Positions 12,546 to 21,505 of a DNA stretch of 30,123 bases are shown piece by piece. The notes under the pieces were generated by a model, which saw only the letters and a program-made list of their open reading frames with translations, did no database searches and was not told where the DNA came from. Made by a program: the position numbers and the translations under genes. Source of the DNA: a virus. The stretch spans positions 1 to 30,123 of the IMG/VR virus record IMGVR_UViG_3300037189_010277, one strand, 5' to 3'. The first letter of the stretch is position 1, and every line of letters begins with the position of its first letter.

Positions 12546-13721
12546 ATGGCTATCACTCGTCAGGCCGGGCTGGGGATGAACCTTGCCACCACCGTGCCTA
12601 TTCTCGACCCGAACCCGCCGGTTGCGGGTCTGAACCCGTTCCTGACCAACACGGGCAACCAGACCCTGTCGGCTGGCGAGGCGTGGGTTCTCCCCGCTGG
12701 TCAGTGGTACATTGATCCGGGTGCGGTGTCGGCGCTTCAGGTGTACGACGCGATCCTCGGCATTTGGCTGCAACTCGGCACTCCGACCAACGACCTCAAG
12801 TTCATCACCTCTGACGGTGTGAACGTGCGTCTTGCCAATCAGTCGGGCTGCGCGGTTGGTGCGGTTATCACCAACGCGGGGTCGGGTTACACCTCGGCTC
12901 CGACCGTGACCGCTTCGGTGGGTAACTCTCAGTGGCGCGCGATTGTCGGTGGTTCGATCTCGACCACTGTCACCATCACGACTGCTGGTGCGGGTTACAA
13001 CTACCCGCCGGAAGTTTGGATTGCTCCGCCCCCGGCTGGTGGCATTCCGGCAACCGCTATCGCGACCCTGTCGTCGGGCGTTCCGTCGATCACCGTGGTC
13101 AATCAGGGCGCGGGTTATACCTCGGCCCCGGCCATCCGCATCACCCCGGACAGCCGTGAACCGCTGGCTTCTGTGCCGGGTCCGACGACCACGGCTGTTG
13201 CTACGACCACGCTGACCGGCTCTGGTACGATCACGGGTCTGGTTTGCACCAACCACGGTACGGCCACCACGCTGGCATACAACGGTACGTACCCGACGCT
13301 GACCTTTGCGGGCGGTGGTGGTTCGTCGGCTGCTGCGACCCCGCTGTTCAACTGGGCTGCTACCGGCTTCACCGTGATCTCGGCGGGTTCGGGCTACTCG
13401 AACAACGTCCCGTTCGTGGTGCAGGGCTTCCAAGGCCCGCTGCCGACCGCTGCTGGTTCTGCGAACCCGCAACTGTACACCAACCTTCTGACGCCGCGTA
13501 TGTCGCAGATCGTTGGTAACACGGCTGCTGGTACGACCATCGTGAACACGGGTGCCGTGGTGAACGATCCGGGTGCGATCCTGTACCCGTCGTATGTGTC
13601 CTCCGGTACGGTGACCAACACGGGTATCCTCGTGGCTGGTCAGGCCGCGCCGACGACCTACGGTACTGCTGGTGTGAACCTTGGCGGTGTCACCGACACT
13701 GTCGGCCTGTACGCCTTCTAA
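12546..13721 (+). CDS. Head decoration/fibre-like protein with GYTSAP repeats
   Basis: This 391-residue protein begins 12 bases after the capsid gene with a GGGG SD, so it is probably made in large amounts. Residues 1-100 look like a capsid-binding or decoration domain (LSAGEAWVLPAGQWYIDPGAVSALQVYD and a SDGVNVRLAN strand pair). Residues about 105-295 hold four or five beta repeats marked by [10 protein letters not shown] (112-121), GAGYNYPPEV (148-157), [10 protein letters not shown] (188-197), a degenerate unit with TFAGGGGSSAAA (253-264) and GSGYSNNVPF (281-290). The C-terminus is Gly/Thr/Val-rich. The same repeat is in the adaptor at 13817 and the nozzle at 15530. A surface-exposed head protein is the best reading. 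Confidence 0.68.
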   Translation: MAITRQAGLGMNLATTVPILDPNPPVAGLNPFLTNTGNQTLSAGEAWVLPAGQWYIDPGAVSALQVYDAILGIWLQLGTPTNDLKFITSDGVNVRLANQSGCAVGAVITNAGSGYTSAPTVTASVGNSQWRAIVGGSISTTVTITTAGAGYNYPPEVWIAPPPAGGIPATAIATLSSGVPSITVVNQGAGYTSAPAIRITPDSREPLASVPGPTTTAVATTTLTGSGTITGLVCTNHGTATTLAYNGTYPTLTFAGGGGSSAAATPLFNWAATGFTVISAGSGYSNNVPFVVQGFQGPLPTAAGSANPQLYTNLLTPRMSQIVGNTAAGTTIVNTGAVVNDPGAILYPSYVSSGTVTNTGILVAGQAAPTTYGTAGVNLGGVTDTVGLYAF

Positions 13722-13738
13722 GGCTAAACGATCTCTTA

Positions 13739-13795
13739 GCGTGGGGGCACGCGAGGGGCATGATGGGGGATCGGTGCGGCAACGTGCCGGTCCCC
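13739..13795 (+). other. Two tandem hairpins between head and tail genes
   Basis: GCGTG at 13739-13743 pairs with CACGC at 13748-13752 around GGGG. A longer stem follows: GGGGATCGGTGC at 13766-13777 against the strand ending GGTCCCC at 13795, about 12 pairs with several G-U. No clean T-run follows, so this may be a partial terminator or an mRNA stability or processing element separating the abundant head proteins from the tail genes. Confidence 0.5.
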
Positions 13796-13816
13796 TGACT
13801 GTTTGAGGGTTAACCA

Positions 13817-14752
13817 ATGGCGCTGAACCAGTATCTGATCGACACGGCGTTGTTGCTGAACGACCCCAGCAATCTGTTTTTCTCTCAGGGCACGCTGACC
13901 AACTTCATCAACAAGGCGCGCAACCGGATTGCTGAAGACACGCAGTGTGTGCGCGTCATTCTGCCCTCTCAGGGCACGATCAAGTCGATTGCAGTGGCAA
14001 ATGGTGGCGCGGGATACACTTCTGCGCCGACTGTGACGATCAGCTACCCGGACGCGCTGGGTGTGGTCGTACAGGCCACTGCGACCGCTGTGATCACCTC
14101 TGGTCAGGTCACGGCCATCAATGTGACCAACCCAACCACCAACTCCGGTTACGTCCTGACGCCTACGGTGACGCTTACGGGTGGTGGCTACGTCACCGCA
14201 GCAACCGTTGGGGCAATCACGGTCACGCCGTATGTGACGACCGTGGTCAATCAGGAAACCTACCCGATTGCCAACTACAACGGCGCGGTGCAGCAGTACG
14301 CTCCCGGCGCGCAGAACATCATTGGCATCCAGAGCGTGTCGGTGTCGTGGGGGTCATTTAAACCCACCCTTCAGAACGTGTCGTGGACGACGTTTCAGGC
14401 GCGCTACCGCTCGTACAACATCGGCCAGCAGAACTACCCCAGCGTATGGTCACGCTATGGGCGCGGTCAGGCCGCAGTGATCTATCTGTGGCCGATCCCG
14501 GCTGTGGTGAGCCAGATGGACCTCGACACCTACTGTCAGGTGATCCCTCTGGTGAATGACAGCACCGTGGAGGCGATCCCTGAGCCGTGGACCAACGCGG
14601 TGAAGTACTACGCGGCGTATCTGGCTTATCTGAACGCGCAGCGACGCGACGACGCCATGTTCATGCGTCAGTTGTACGTTGACCACCTGATCTCGAATGG
14701 CGTGGCTGATACGCCGTCTATGTCCCCCAGCGCCTATGATGGAGATTGGTGA
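13817..14752 (+). CDS. Tail adaptor (gp11/gp4-like) with an inserted GYTSAP module
   Basis: This 311-residue protein has the frame of a podovirus head-tail adaptor. Residues 1-48 ([24 protein letters not shown]) match the N-terminal helix pair of such adaptors, and the C-terminal half includes [23 protein letters not shown] (223-245) and [31 protein letters not shown] (257-287), a common adaptor ending. Residues about 50-145 are a foreign-looking beta insert with [14 protein letters not shown] (63-76) and a second unit ending [13 protein letters not shown]. Usual adaptors lack this and are near 200 residues. It would dock under the portal ring, with the insert projecting outward. Confidence 0.78.
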   Translation: MALNQYLIDTALLLNDPSNLFFSQGTLTNFINKARNRIAEDTQCVRVILPSQGTIKSIAVANGGAGYTSAPTVTISYPDALGVVVQATATAVITSGQVTAINVTNPTTNSGYVLTPTVTLTGGGYVTAATVGAITVTPYVTTVVNQETYPIANYNGAVQQYAPGAQNIIGIQSVSVSWGSFKPTLQNVSWTTFQARYRSYNIGQQNYPSVWSRYGRGQAAVIYLWPIPAVVSQMDLDTYCQVIPLVNDSTVEAIPEPWTNAVKYYAAYLAYLNAQRRDDAMFMRQLYVDHLISNGVADTPSMSPSAYDGDW

Positions 14753-15522
14753 TGGCGATTTCGTTCCCCAACACGTTTCAGACTGCCAGCGGAAACGTCG
14801 CGGCAAAGGGTCTGGACGACAACTTCAACTACACCACGACGCTGGCGGCAAACGCGACCCTTGCGTCCAGCCTGACCGGGTCTGAACTGATCCTTCTGTC
14901 GCAGGGTGGTTTGCCGTACGCGGCGAGCATCAGTTCTATTGTGACCGCTGTGGGCACAGGGACGGCCACACAGGCCAACAAGCTGACCACTGGCCGTACC
15001 ATCTCCCTCAGTGGTGATGTGACCTACACAAGCCCCCTGTTTGACGGCACCGCAAACATCACCAACACCGCGACGGTGATCTCCGCGTCTACGTCCACGG
15101 CGGGTAAGGTCCAGCTCGCTCAGGCGTCTGACGTGACGACCGCTACGTCCACGACGCTGGCCGTGACGCCCGCCTCTCTGTCTGGACTGCCCAATGGCGT
15201 GAAGGCGTGGGTGGCGTTCTCCGGTCGGACCAGCAATGGCGCTAGCACCATCCTCGCGTCATACAATGTCTCTGCTGTGAACCGCACGGGAGGTGGCGCG
15301 TACAGCATCTCGTTTGCCAACAATCTGGCGGACGGGAACTACGCGATGGTCTGCTCTGGCTCAGGCAATCTGACTGGCAGCGGCGGTCCCACGATCATCG
15401 AACCCGGCAGCACCAACAACGGCAACACGTTGGCTAACACTGCCTCGACCGCGTACCTTGTGGCGACGAACACAGGTTCTGCGTTGGACCCGGCGTTTGT
15501 CTTCTGCATCTTCTGTCGATAG
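14752..15522 (+). CDS. Tail fibre-like protein
   Basis: The start is ATG 14752 in TGATG overlap with the adaptor stop, with the SD GGAGAT six bases upstream, giving 256 residues. The sequence is Thr/Ser/Ala-rich and beta-type. TISLSGDVTYTSPLFDGTANI (about 83-103) and AGKVQLAQASDVTTATSTTLAVTPASL (about 117-143) are phrases typical of trimeric phage tail fibres. The C-terminal part (about 150-256) starts VKAWVAFSGRTSNG and looks like a small receptor-binding or knob domain. It sits between adaptor and nozzle, so it may be a tail-attached spike or fibre. Confidence 0.72.
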   Translation: MAISFPNTFQTASGNVAAKGLDDNFNYTTTLAANATLASSLTGSELILLSQGGLPYAASISSIVTAVGTGTATQANKLTTGRTISLSGDVTYTSPLFDGTANITNTATVISASTSTAGKVQLAQASDVTTATSTTLAVTPASLSGLPNGVKAWVAFSGRTSNGASTILASYNVSAVNRTGGGAYSISFANNLADGNYAMVCSGSGNLTGSGGPTIIEPGSTNNGNTLANTASTAYLVATNTGSALDPAFVFCIFCR

Positions 15523-15529
15523 GTGATGG

Positions 15530-17821
15530 ATGCCGTTACCGCGCGCGGGGAATAATCCAGAAACACCGATTGAAGAATGGGTGTTTGAGGACTTTGGGAC
15601 ACTGAACACCAAGGTCACCCGCCCTGCGGTTGGTGAAACGGAGTTCTACTGGACGCAGAACCTGATGCCCATCGCGACGGGGCGTCTGCGGACCCTGTAC
15701 GCTGAAGGGGCCACTATCTACACCGCGTCTGGCTCTACGGTCGTCTACATCTACAGCTACATCATTCAAGGGACGGCCTACTGGGCGGTCTTTCTGTCTG
15801 ACGGGAGCGCCGTTCAGGTGCTCGCGACTTCGCCGTACACGACCACGACGATTGCGGCATCTGGGACGTTCTACAGTTCGTCTACGCCCACCCTGCTCCC
15901 CGCGTGTGCGCAATTCCAGAACAAGTACCTCGCTATCGTCAACACCCTCAACACCAGCAACTACTGGCTGTGGGATGGAACGCGCCTATACGGCAGCACC
16001 ACGACTTCGGGGACGACCACGACCTCTCTTAGCCCTGACTACACGATCCTGAATGGTGGCACCGGGTACACGTCAAACCCTACGGTCACGGTTTACGGCG
16101 GCGGCGGTACGGCGACGGCCACCGCAAAGGTCAAGAACGGGTCGGTCACCGAGCTTACGATTTCTCCCGGTAGCGGGTTCGCGCTGAACGATCAGCCGAT
16201 CATCTATTTCTCCGGTGGTGGATCGGACAATCAGGCCGCAGCCGTGCCCATTGTGAGCACGAGTACCGGCTCTGTGAGCGCGATCACCATTCTGGCGGGT
16301 GGGTCAGGCTACACAACCGCCAGCGCCATCAGCTTCAGCGGAGGCGGCGGCACTGGCGCTACCGCCACCATTACCGGACTGACCAACACAGCCGGTGGGG
16401 CCATTACCTCTATCGCCATCACGCAGGGCGGATCGGGTTACACCTCCTCTCCCACCATTGCCGTGACTGTCGGAACAGGCGCTCAGTTCAACGTCCAGAT
16501 ATCGTCGGGCGTCATTACAGGCATGACTCTAATCTCTGGCGGCTCAGGGTATTTCGGTGACCCTCAAGTCACCATCGTGGGGGCCGGTACTGGGGCTGTG
16601 GTGAACGCCAAGCTCAGTGGAACGGGCACGATCACGGGCTTTGACATCATTTCACCGGGAAAAAACTACACTTCGGCCACTTCAGCGGTGATTTCCGGCG
16701 GCAACAAGTCCGCTTCAGCCACGATTTCGCTCATGCCCATCGGCGTGAGCGGTACAACGGTCGAAACGTACCAAAACCGCGTCTGGATCGCCAACGGCAT
16801 CAATTTTTACGCCACAGGGGCAAACACGGTGGCGAACTTCGCCACGTCAACTGGCGGCGTTTTGGCTCAAATCACCGATAACAGCCTCAGAAGCCAGATT
16901 ACGCGCTTGGCGCAGTCTTCGGGCTATCTGTACATTTTTGGCGATTCTTCGATCACGGTGCTCACAAACGTCCAAACGTCCACAACGGGCGTAACGACGT
17001 ACAATTTGTCGAATGTGGACCCACAGGTGGGCACGTCGTGGCGCGATTGTGTGACCGCTTTTGGCCGAGCGCTCGTTTTTGCCAACCCTTCAGGGGTCTA
17101 CGCGCTCTACGGCGGGTCCGCAGAGAAGGTTTCGCCCATGTTGGACGGCCTTTTCCTCAAGGCGAACTGGACGAGCACCATTCCGACCGCCGCCGTGGCG
17201 ACGATCTACAACATCCGCGTCTTCATGATGAACTTTACCACCGTCAACCCTTACACGGGTGCTACGGTCACGCTTATGGCTATGTGGGACGGCCAGAAGT
17301 GGTTCATCGGGACGCAGAACAAGCAGCCGAACTTCATCCAGACCCAAGAGATCAATTCGGTCATTCAGGCGTGGGGCACGGATGGCACAAACCTGTACCC
17401 CATGTACCAAACCGCGTCCTCGACCTTGCAGAAGGTGTTCCAGACCAAAATCCGCAAGGCCCCGAACTACACCTCATTTAAACGCGCTCTGCGCCTGTAC
17501 TTCGTGGCGACGAACAACGGTGCAGACAGCAGTCCGTCCTTCAGTCTGTCCGCTGACACTGACGCCAACTATGGCGTACCGATCAATCTGACGCTCCAGC
17601 AGTTGGCGCTAAACTTCGTGAACAACTCCAACGGCGCGATCCAGTTCCAATCGAACTCAAACCAGAACATCAACTTCTTCTCGTCGCCGCCTGTGAACAT
17701 CATCGGTACTGCGGTCAGCACCTATGGCCGGATGATCGGGTACACGCTAACGACAACCGCGTCAGATTTGGATATAATCAGCTTTACAACCCAATTTGGC
17801 GAGTTCGCGCCCTTCGGGTAG
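15530..17821 (+). CDS. Tail nozzle / tubular tail protein B-like, with six GSGYT repeats
   Basis: This 763-residue protein matches T7 gp12-type nozzle proteins in length (about 794) and place after the adaptor. Residues 1-165 and about 405-763 form the beta-propeller-like body, with AQFQNKYLAIVNTLNTSNYWLWDG (127-150), LVFANPSGVYALYGGSAEKVSPMLDGLF and the terminal YGRMIGYTLTTTASDLDI...GEFAPFG. Between them, residues about 171-404 are six tandem repeats of 33-44 residues marked by GGTGYTSNPTV, GSGFALNDQPI, GSGYTTASAI, GSGYTSSPTI, GSGYFGDPQV and GKNYTSATSA. They would form a side domain on the nozzle. The SD AGGTGATGG lies just before ATG 15530. Confidence 0.82.
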   Translation: MPLPRAGNNPETPIEEWVFEDFGTLNTKVTRPAVGETEFYWTQNLMPIATGRLRTLYAEGATIYTASGSTVVYIYSYIIQGTAYWAVFLSDGSAVQVLATSPYTTTTIAASGTFYSSSTPTLLPACAQFQNKYLAIVNTLNTSNYWLWDGTRLYGSTTTSGTTTTSLSPDYTILNGGTGYTSNPTVTVYGGGGTATATAKVKNGSVTELTISPGSGFALNDQPIIYFSGGGSDNQAAAVPIVSTSTGSVSAITILAGGSGYTTASAISFSGGGGTGATATITGLTNTAGGAITSIAITQGGSGYTSSPTIAVTVGTGAQFNVQISSGVITGMTLISGGSGYFGDPQVTIVGAGTGAVVNAKLSGTGTITGFDIISPGKNYTSATSAVISGGNKSASATISLMPIGVSGTTVETYQNRVWIANGINFYATGANTVANFATSTGGVLAQITDNSLRSQITRLAQSSGYLYIFGDSSITVLTNVQTSTTGVTTYNLSNVDPQVGTSWRDCVTAFGRALVFANPSGVYALYGGSAEKVSPMLDGLFLKANWTSTIPTAAVATIYNIRVFMMNFTTVNPYTGATVTLMAMWDGQKWFIGTQNKQPNFIQTQEINSVIQAWGTDGTNLYPMYQTASSTLQKVFQTKIRKAPNYTSFKRALRLYFVATNNGADSSPSFSLSADTDANYGVPINLTLQQLALNFVNNSNGAIQFQSNSNQNINFFSSPPVNIIGTAVSTYGRMIGYTLTTTASDLDIISFTTQFGEFAPFG

Positions 17822-17830
17822 GAGAACAGC

Positions 17831-18055
17831 ATGTCGCGCTACAACGAGTTCAAGGCGTGGAACCGGATGCCGGAAGGCAAGTGCATGGTTGATGCCCCGG
17901 ACGGCACCGTGGAGGTGTTTGAGACGGGCCTGAGCACCAGCACCCTGTACAACAACACCAACCATCCGCTGATCCAGAGCGGTGATTGGCAAGTTCGTCA
18001 CCAGCGGTATGGTCAAGGTAACGCGCCCACCTCGCGGAACAAGAATGGTCGCTGA
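17831..18055 (+). CDS. Small hypothetical tail-region protein
   Basis: This 74-residue protein has GGAG at 17821-17824 and begins nine bases after the nozzle stop. It is polar, begins MSRYNEFKAWNRMPEGK and has a basic Asn/Arg tail ending SRNKNGR; a beta segment VDAPDGTVEVFETG is near the centre. Its N-terminus is faintly like that of the truncated gene at 30023 (MSRYG). No family is recognised. The stop overlaps the next start as TGATG. Confidence 0.62.
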   Translation: MSRYNEFKAWNRMPEGKCMVDAPDGTVEVFETGLSTSTLYNNTNHPLIQSGDWQVRHQRYGQGNAPTSRNKNGR

Positions 18056-18393
18056 TGGGTCTTGCCCAGATCATCTATCCCAGACCTACCCCACAGGGGT
18101 TTGAGGAGTGGGTCTGGGACCATTACCAGCACCATATCGCGATCATTCAGCGTGCTCAGGTGCTGGGCTACAAGCTGAACCAGTACAACATCTGGCCGGT
18201 GCGACAGGAGAACCTGAAGGACTTCCTTGACCAGCATCAGCAGATGCACACTGAGATGAACGCGATTGCGAATGTGCAAGGCGGCGACCTTCAAGACCTT
18301 GACTTCAAGGACAAGAAGAAAGCTGACGCTTGGTACTACATCCAGTACGTCGAGCATCAATCGGTCGCGCAGTTCCTCGGGGGTGGTATCTGA
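18055..18393 (+). CDS. Hypothetical helical tail-region protein
   Basis: This is a 112-residue, mainly helical protein rich in Gln, His and aromatic residues (FEEWVWDHYQHHIAIIQRAQVLGYKLNQYN). It has a Lys/Asp-rich stretch (DLDFKDKKKADAWYYIQY) and a Gly-rich end. It is translationally coupled on both sides, to the gene before and the Ig-like gene after. Its place among tail genes suggests an assembly or structural role, but nothing in it identifies one. Confidence 0.62.
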   Translation: MGLAQIIYPRPTPQGFEEWVWDHYQHHIAIIQRAQVLGYKLNQYNIWPVRQENLKDFLDQHQQMHTEMNAIANVQGGDLQDLDFKDKKKADAWYYIQYVEHQSVAQFLGGGI

Positions 18394-18815
18394 TGTCTGA
18401 CGCCTTCGCCACCCTTCACTCCGCGCCTTCAGGCAACTGGAGAAGCCCTCAGATCAGCAAGAAGGGGCCTAGCGCCAACACGCTGAGTGGGGGCATCCAC
18501 AACAAGTACATCCTGTTGCGTCCGGTGGTTCCCGCTACGGGACTTGTGGGTCAGTTGTACGGCCCCGGCGTCATCGTCGCGCAGGGTGGTCGCCCCTACT
18601 ACACGTTCAGCATTGCCTCTGGGTCTCTGCCGCCGGGTCTCGCGCTCAACTCGTCGTCTGGCACGATCACAGGAACACCGACCACAGTCGGAACGTACAA
18701 TTTTGTGGTAAGGGTAGTGGACTCTCATGCGGTGACCAACAACACCGCGACGCTTCAAATTCAAACCGGGTACGGCTGGAACATCGCGCTGTGGGATCAG
18801 GCCAGTTGGGCGTAG
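18393..18815 (+). CDS. Ig-like (He_PIG/cadherin-type) tail protein
   Basis: The start is ATG 18393 in TGATG overlap with the previous stop, giving 140 residues. Residues about 62-126 match the putative-Ig (He_PIG) pattern: YTFSIASGSLPPGLALNSSSG, then TITGTPTTVGTYNFVVRVVD, in which LPPGL...GTITGTPT..GTY.F.V.V.D is diagnostic. Such domains are common accessory modules on phage surface proteins and often bind carbohydrate weakly. The N-terminal 40 residues are basic and may attach it to the virion. It ends with a Trp-rich tail (WNIALWDQASWA). Confidence 0.72.
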   Translation: MSDAFATLHSAPSGNWRSPQISKKGPSANTLSGGIHNKYILLRPVVPATGLVGQLYGPGVIVAQGGRPYYTFSIASGSLPPGLALNSSSGTITGTPTTVGTYNFVVRVVDSHAVTNNTATLQIQTGYGWNIALWDQASWA

Positions 18816-18835
18816 TCATATAGGAGCATTCGCAC

Positions 18836-21505
18836 ATGGCCCTGCCGTATATCTTCTCGCCCAACACCATCATCCTGTCGTCCCAAGCGAACGCCAATTT
18901 TGCGGCGGTGGCCCTGACCGACCTGTCCAACGTGTCCAACACGGGGACGGGTCTGAACGTCCTTCAGAGCGGCGCTTCGATCAACACGCCGACCATCACG
19001 GGCGCGACGCTTACGGGGTCGTTTGTCTCCTCCACCGGGTTGAGCTTCTTTGGCACGACCAATTCTGTCGTGCTTCGCGCAGCAGCCGCTACGTCGGTCT
19101 ACAACTTCACGCTTCCGCCCAACGCGGGCACGGCGGGTTATGTCCTTGCCACTGACGGTGCGGGCAATACGTCGTGGGCAGCGGGTGGTGGCGGTGGCGG
19201 CGGTGGCCTTGTCATCGGCTCGTCCACCATCACGGGCGGCTCCACCGGGTACATCCTGTACAACAACGGCGGGTTCCTTGGGAACTTGCAGACCATTCCT
19301 GTCTCAGCGGGCGGTACGGGCACCAGCACCACGCTGTCGCAAGGGTCTGTGGTGTTTGCGGGTCTCAGCGGCACCTACAGCCAGAACAACGCGCAGTTCT
19401 TCTGGGACAACACGAACAACAGGCTGGGGATAGGGACAAACAGCCCCACAACGCGCCTCGCAATAGCGGGCGACAGCACTACCGCCAACATGATTGCCCT
19501 TTCCGACACCGCCACGGGCGGTAAAAGCTGGGGGATCGGCCCGTCTGCGGGCACGGCCAACCCCGCCATATTCTCCATTTACGACTATACCAATAGCCAA
19601 TCGGCCCTCGGTTACACCGCAGGGGCGTCCGGTTTTTGGCAGTTCTATACTGCTGGCACTGAAAAGATGCGGATCGGCACCAGCGGCGGTGTGGCTATCG
19701 GATCAACCGATACGACCACGGCTAAGCTGCTCATCAATGACACGTCAACTGCCCCGTTCTATGCCGTATCGGACAATGCTGCCACCGTCTTCGGTGTTAT
19801 CCGCAATCTGAACACGGCGAATTGCGCAGGGCTGTCGCTGTCGTCATGGTCTACGTGGACGACCGCAAAAACAGTTGGTCAGCTCCGCTATGATGGCCTG
19901 ACCTCGACCGGCACCTATACTGAATACGCCGCCATCTATGCGTCCGCCGGTACAAACACGGCCAACGGCGCTCCCACTTCCCTTGTTTTCAGGACGGGCG
20001 ATGGTTCGTCGATTACTTCGAGCGGCGAAAAGATGCGGCTCGACCAGAACGGCAACCTGATGGTGGGCATTTCGTCCTCCACCGCCAAGTTCATGGCGAG
20101 CGGGACCGTTGTCTCTGGATCAGTCGTCAGCCAAGTACAAAATCTGGATACTGGCGCGTCTTCGCTGGCGAGCTTGACGGCATACCACGGGTCCACGAAC
20201 AGCATTTCTGTAACGGCAGCAAGCGGTTACACCTCTGTAGGGACAAATGGCACGGCGGTTAACTTTGTAATTGGCACAACTCCAGCCGCGCCATTGCTTT
20301 TCAATACCACCAACACCGAGCGCATGCGGATCGCGGCCAGCGGTCAGGTCGCCATTGGCACCACCACGACGCCAGCCGGTTCCATTCTGAGCACGTCTGG
20401 CGGCGCGATCCAGAGCAACGGCCTTGGCAACATCGGCCAGTTCGAGATGCCTAACGGATCGGCATCGACTTGGTACAACGCCGGGTGGCGCAACGATGGC
20501 AGCAGCACCTATCTTCTTGTTTCTGATGTTCAAACGACCCAAGCCGCCGCACAGACTGCGGTCTACAACACTTCGGCTCGCCCATTCGCTGTAAACAACA
20601 ACTCTCAAGGGGTAACCATTGGCCCGCCGCGCACGGCCACAGCCGCCCTGACGATTACCGGCCTATCTGCCGCTAACATCTCGGCCTTTACGGTGAACGG
20701 GCAGAATACCGGCGGCTCCGTCACGGCTGCTTTTGCAGATGGCAGCAATCCAAACGGCGTCAATATTGCCCTTTACGGTAATGGAACCACTACGCAAAAC
20801 AAGTTTTTGCGGGTTATCAGTGGTAATTTGCAGTGGGTCAACAGCGTCTACGGCAGTGTCATCTGGCAGATGGACGATGGCGGCAACACAGATAACTACG
20901 GTAACTTCTCAGTCGGCACTGGTGCGACGCGGAATGCCGAAGTTGATCTTTTCTTCAAAACCAACGCCATCAGCAATTTCTACTGGTACAACACCGGAAC
21001 CGCCGGTCAAACACTCGCACTTGCCTACTGCAACTCCTCCGGCGTTTTCGTTGGAACCTCGTTCAGTGTCGATAAGACCGCCGGAACCGTGACGTTTAGC
21101 AGCGCAACTAATTTTAGTAGCGACGCCAATTTCAACGGTTCCTACGGCCCCACCAGCCCCCTGTCGATTGGGTATCGCGGCATCCCGGTTAACAGCCCCG
21201 GCGGAAACTACACGGGCGTTCTGTCTGACGCGGGCAAGACCATCGTCATGCCGGGTGGTTCGACTTTCACGATCCCGGCCAACAGCGGCGGCGGTTCAGT
21301 TGCTTTCCCCATTGGCACCACGCTGACCATCATCAACGGCAACCCCGCCAGCGGTAACGTCGCCATCGCCATCACCACCGACACCATGTATCTCGCCAAT
21401 ACTGCCGGTACGACCGGGTCGCGCACATTGTCCCCTCTGGGTGTTGCTACGGCCATCAAGACGACCGCGACAGTGTGGGTCATTTCTGGCAACGGGTTGA
21501 ACTGA
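18836..21505 (+). CDS. Long tail fibre protein
   Basis: This 889-residue protein has TAGGAG at 18821-18826. It is rich in Thr, Ser, Gly, Ala and Asn, with repeated fibre phrases: NFTLPPNAGTAGYVLATDGAGNTSW near 86-111, NRLGIGTNSPTTRLAI, and several units of the form EKMRIGTSGGVAIG and ERMRIAASGQVAIG that are typical of trimeric fibres. The N-terminus (ALPYIFSPNTIILSSQANANF) resembles virion-attachment ends. The C-terminal 110 residues form a separate beta domain from NYTGVLSDAGKTIVM to TVWVISGNGLN. I see no self-cleaving S74 chaperone domain. It is probably the main host-recognition fibre. Confidence 0.82.
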   Translation: MALPYIFSPNTIILSSQANANFAAVALTDLSNVSNTGTGLNVLQSGASINTPTITGATLTGSFVSSTGLSFFGTTNSVVLRAAAATSVYNFTLPPNAGTAGYVLATDGAGNTSWAAGGGGGGGGLVIGSSTITGGSTGYILYNNGGFLGNLQTIPVSAGGTGTSTTLSQGSVVFAGLSGTYSQNNAQFFWDNTNNRLGIGTNSPTTRLAIAGDSTTANMIALSDTATGGKSWGIGPSAGTANPAIFSIYDYTNSQSALGYTAGASGFWQFYTAGTEKMRIGTSGGVAIGSTDTTTAKLLINDTSTAPFYAVSDNAATVFGVIRNLNTANCAGLSLSSWSTWTTAKTVGQLRYDGLTSTGTYTEYAAIYASAGTNTANGAPTSLVFRTGDGSSITSSGEKMRLDQNGNLMVGISSSTAKFMASGTVVSGSVVSQVQNLDTGASSLASLTAYHGSTNSISVTAASGYTSVGTNGTAVNFVIGTTPAAPLLFNTTNTERMRIAASGQVAIGTTTTPAGSILSTSGGAIQSNGLGNIGQFEMPNGSASTWYNAGWRNDGSSTYLLVSDVQTTQAAAQTAVYNTSARPFAVNNNSQGVTIGPPRTATAALTITGLSAANISAFTVNGQNTGGSVTAAFADGSNPNGVNIALYGNGTTTQNKFLRVISGNLQWVNSVYGSVIWQMDDGGNTDNYGNFSVGTGATRNAEVDLFFKTNAISNFYWYNTGTAGQTLALAYCNSSGVFVGTSFSVDKTAGTVTFSSATNFSSDANFNGSYGPTSPLSIGYRGIPVNSPGGNYTGVLSDAGKTIVMPGGSTFTIPANSGGGSVAFPIGTTLTIINGNPASGNVAIAITTDTMYLANTAGTTGSRTLSPLGVATAIKTTATVWVISGNGLN

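Noticed and set aside
11259-13817. 852-codon open frame on the - strand across the capsid and decoration genes
   Set aside because: It is antisense to two well-supported genes, gives an Arg/Ser/Gly-rich product with no domain, and its openness follows from their strong GC3 codon bias, which removes antisense stops.
18836-21505. C-terminal S74 self-cleaving chaperone in the long fibre
   Set aside because: The C-terminal 110 residues are a beta domain without the Ser/Lys catalytic arrangement expected of that family.
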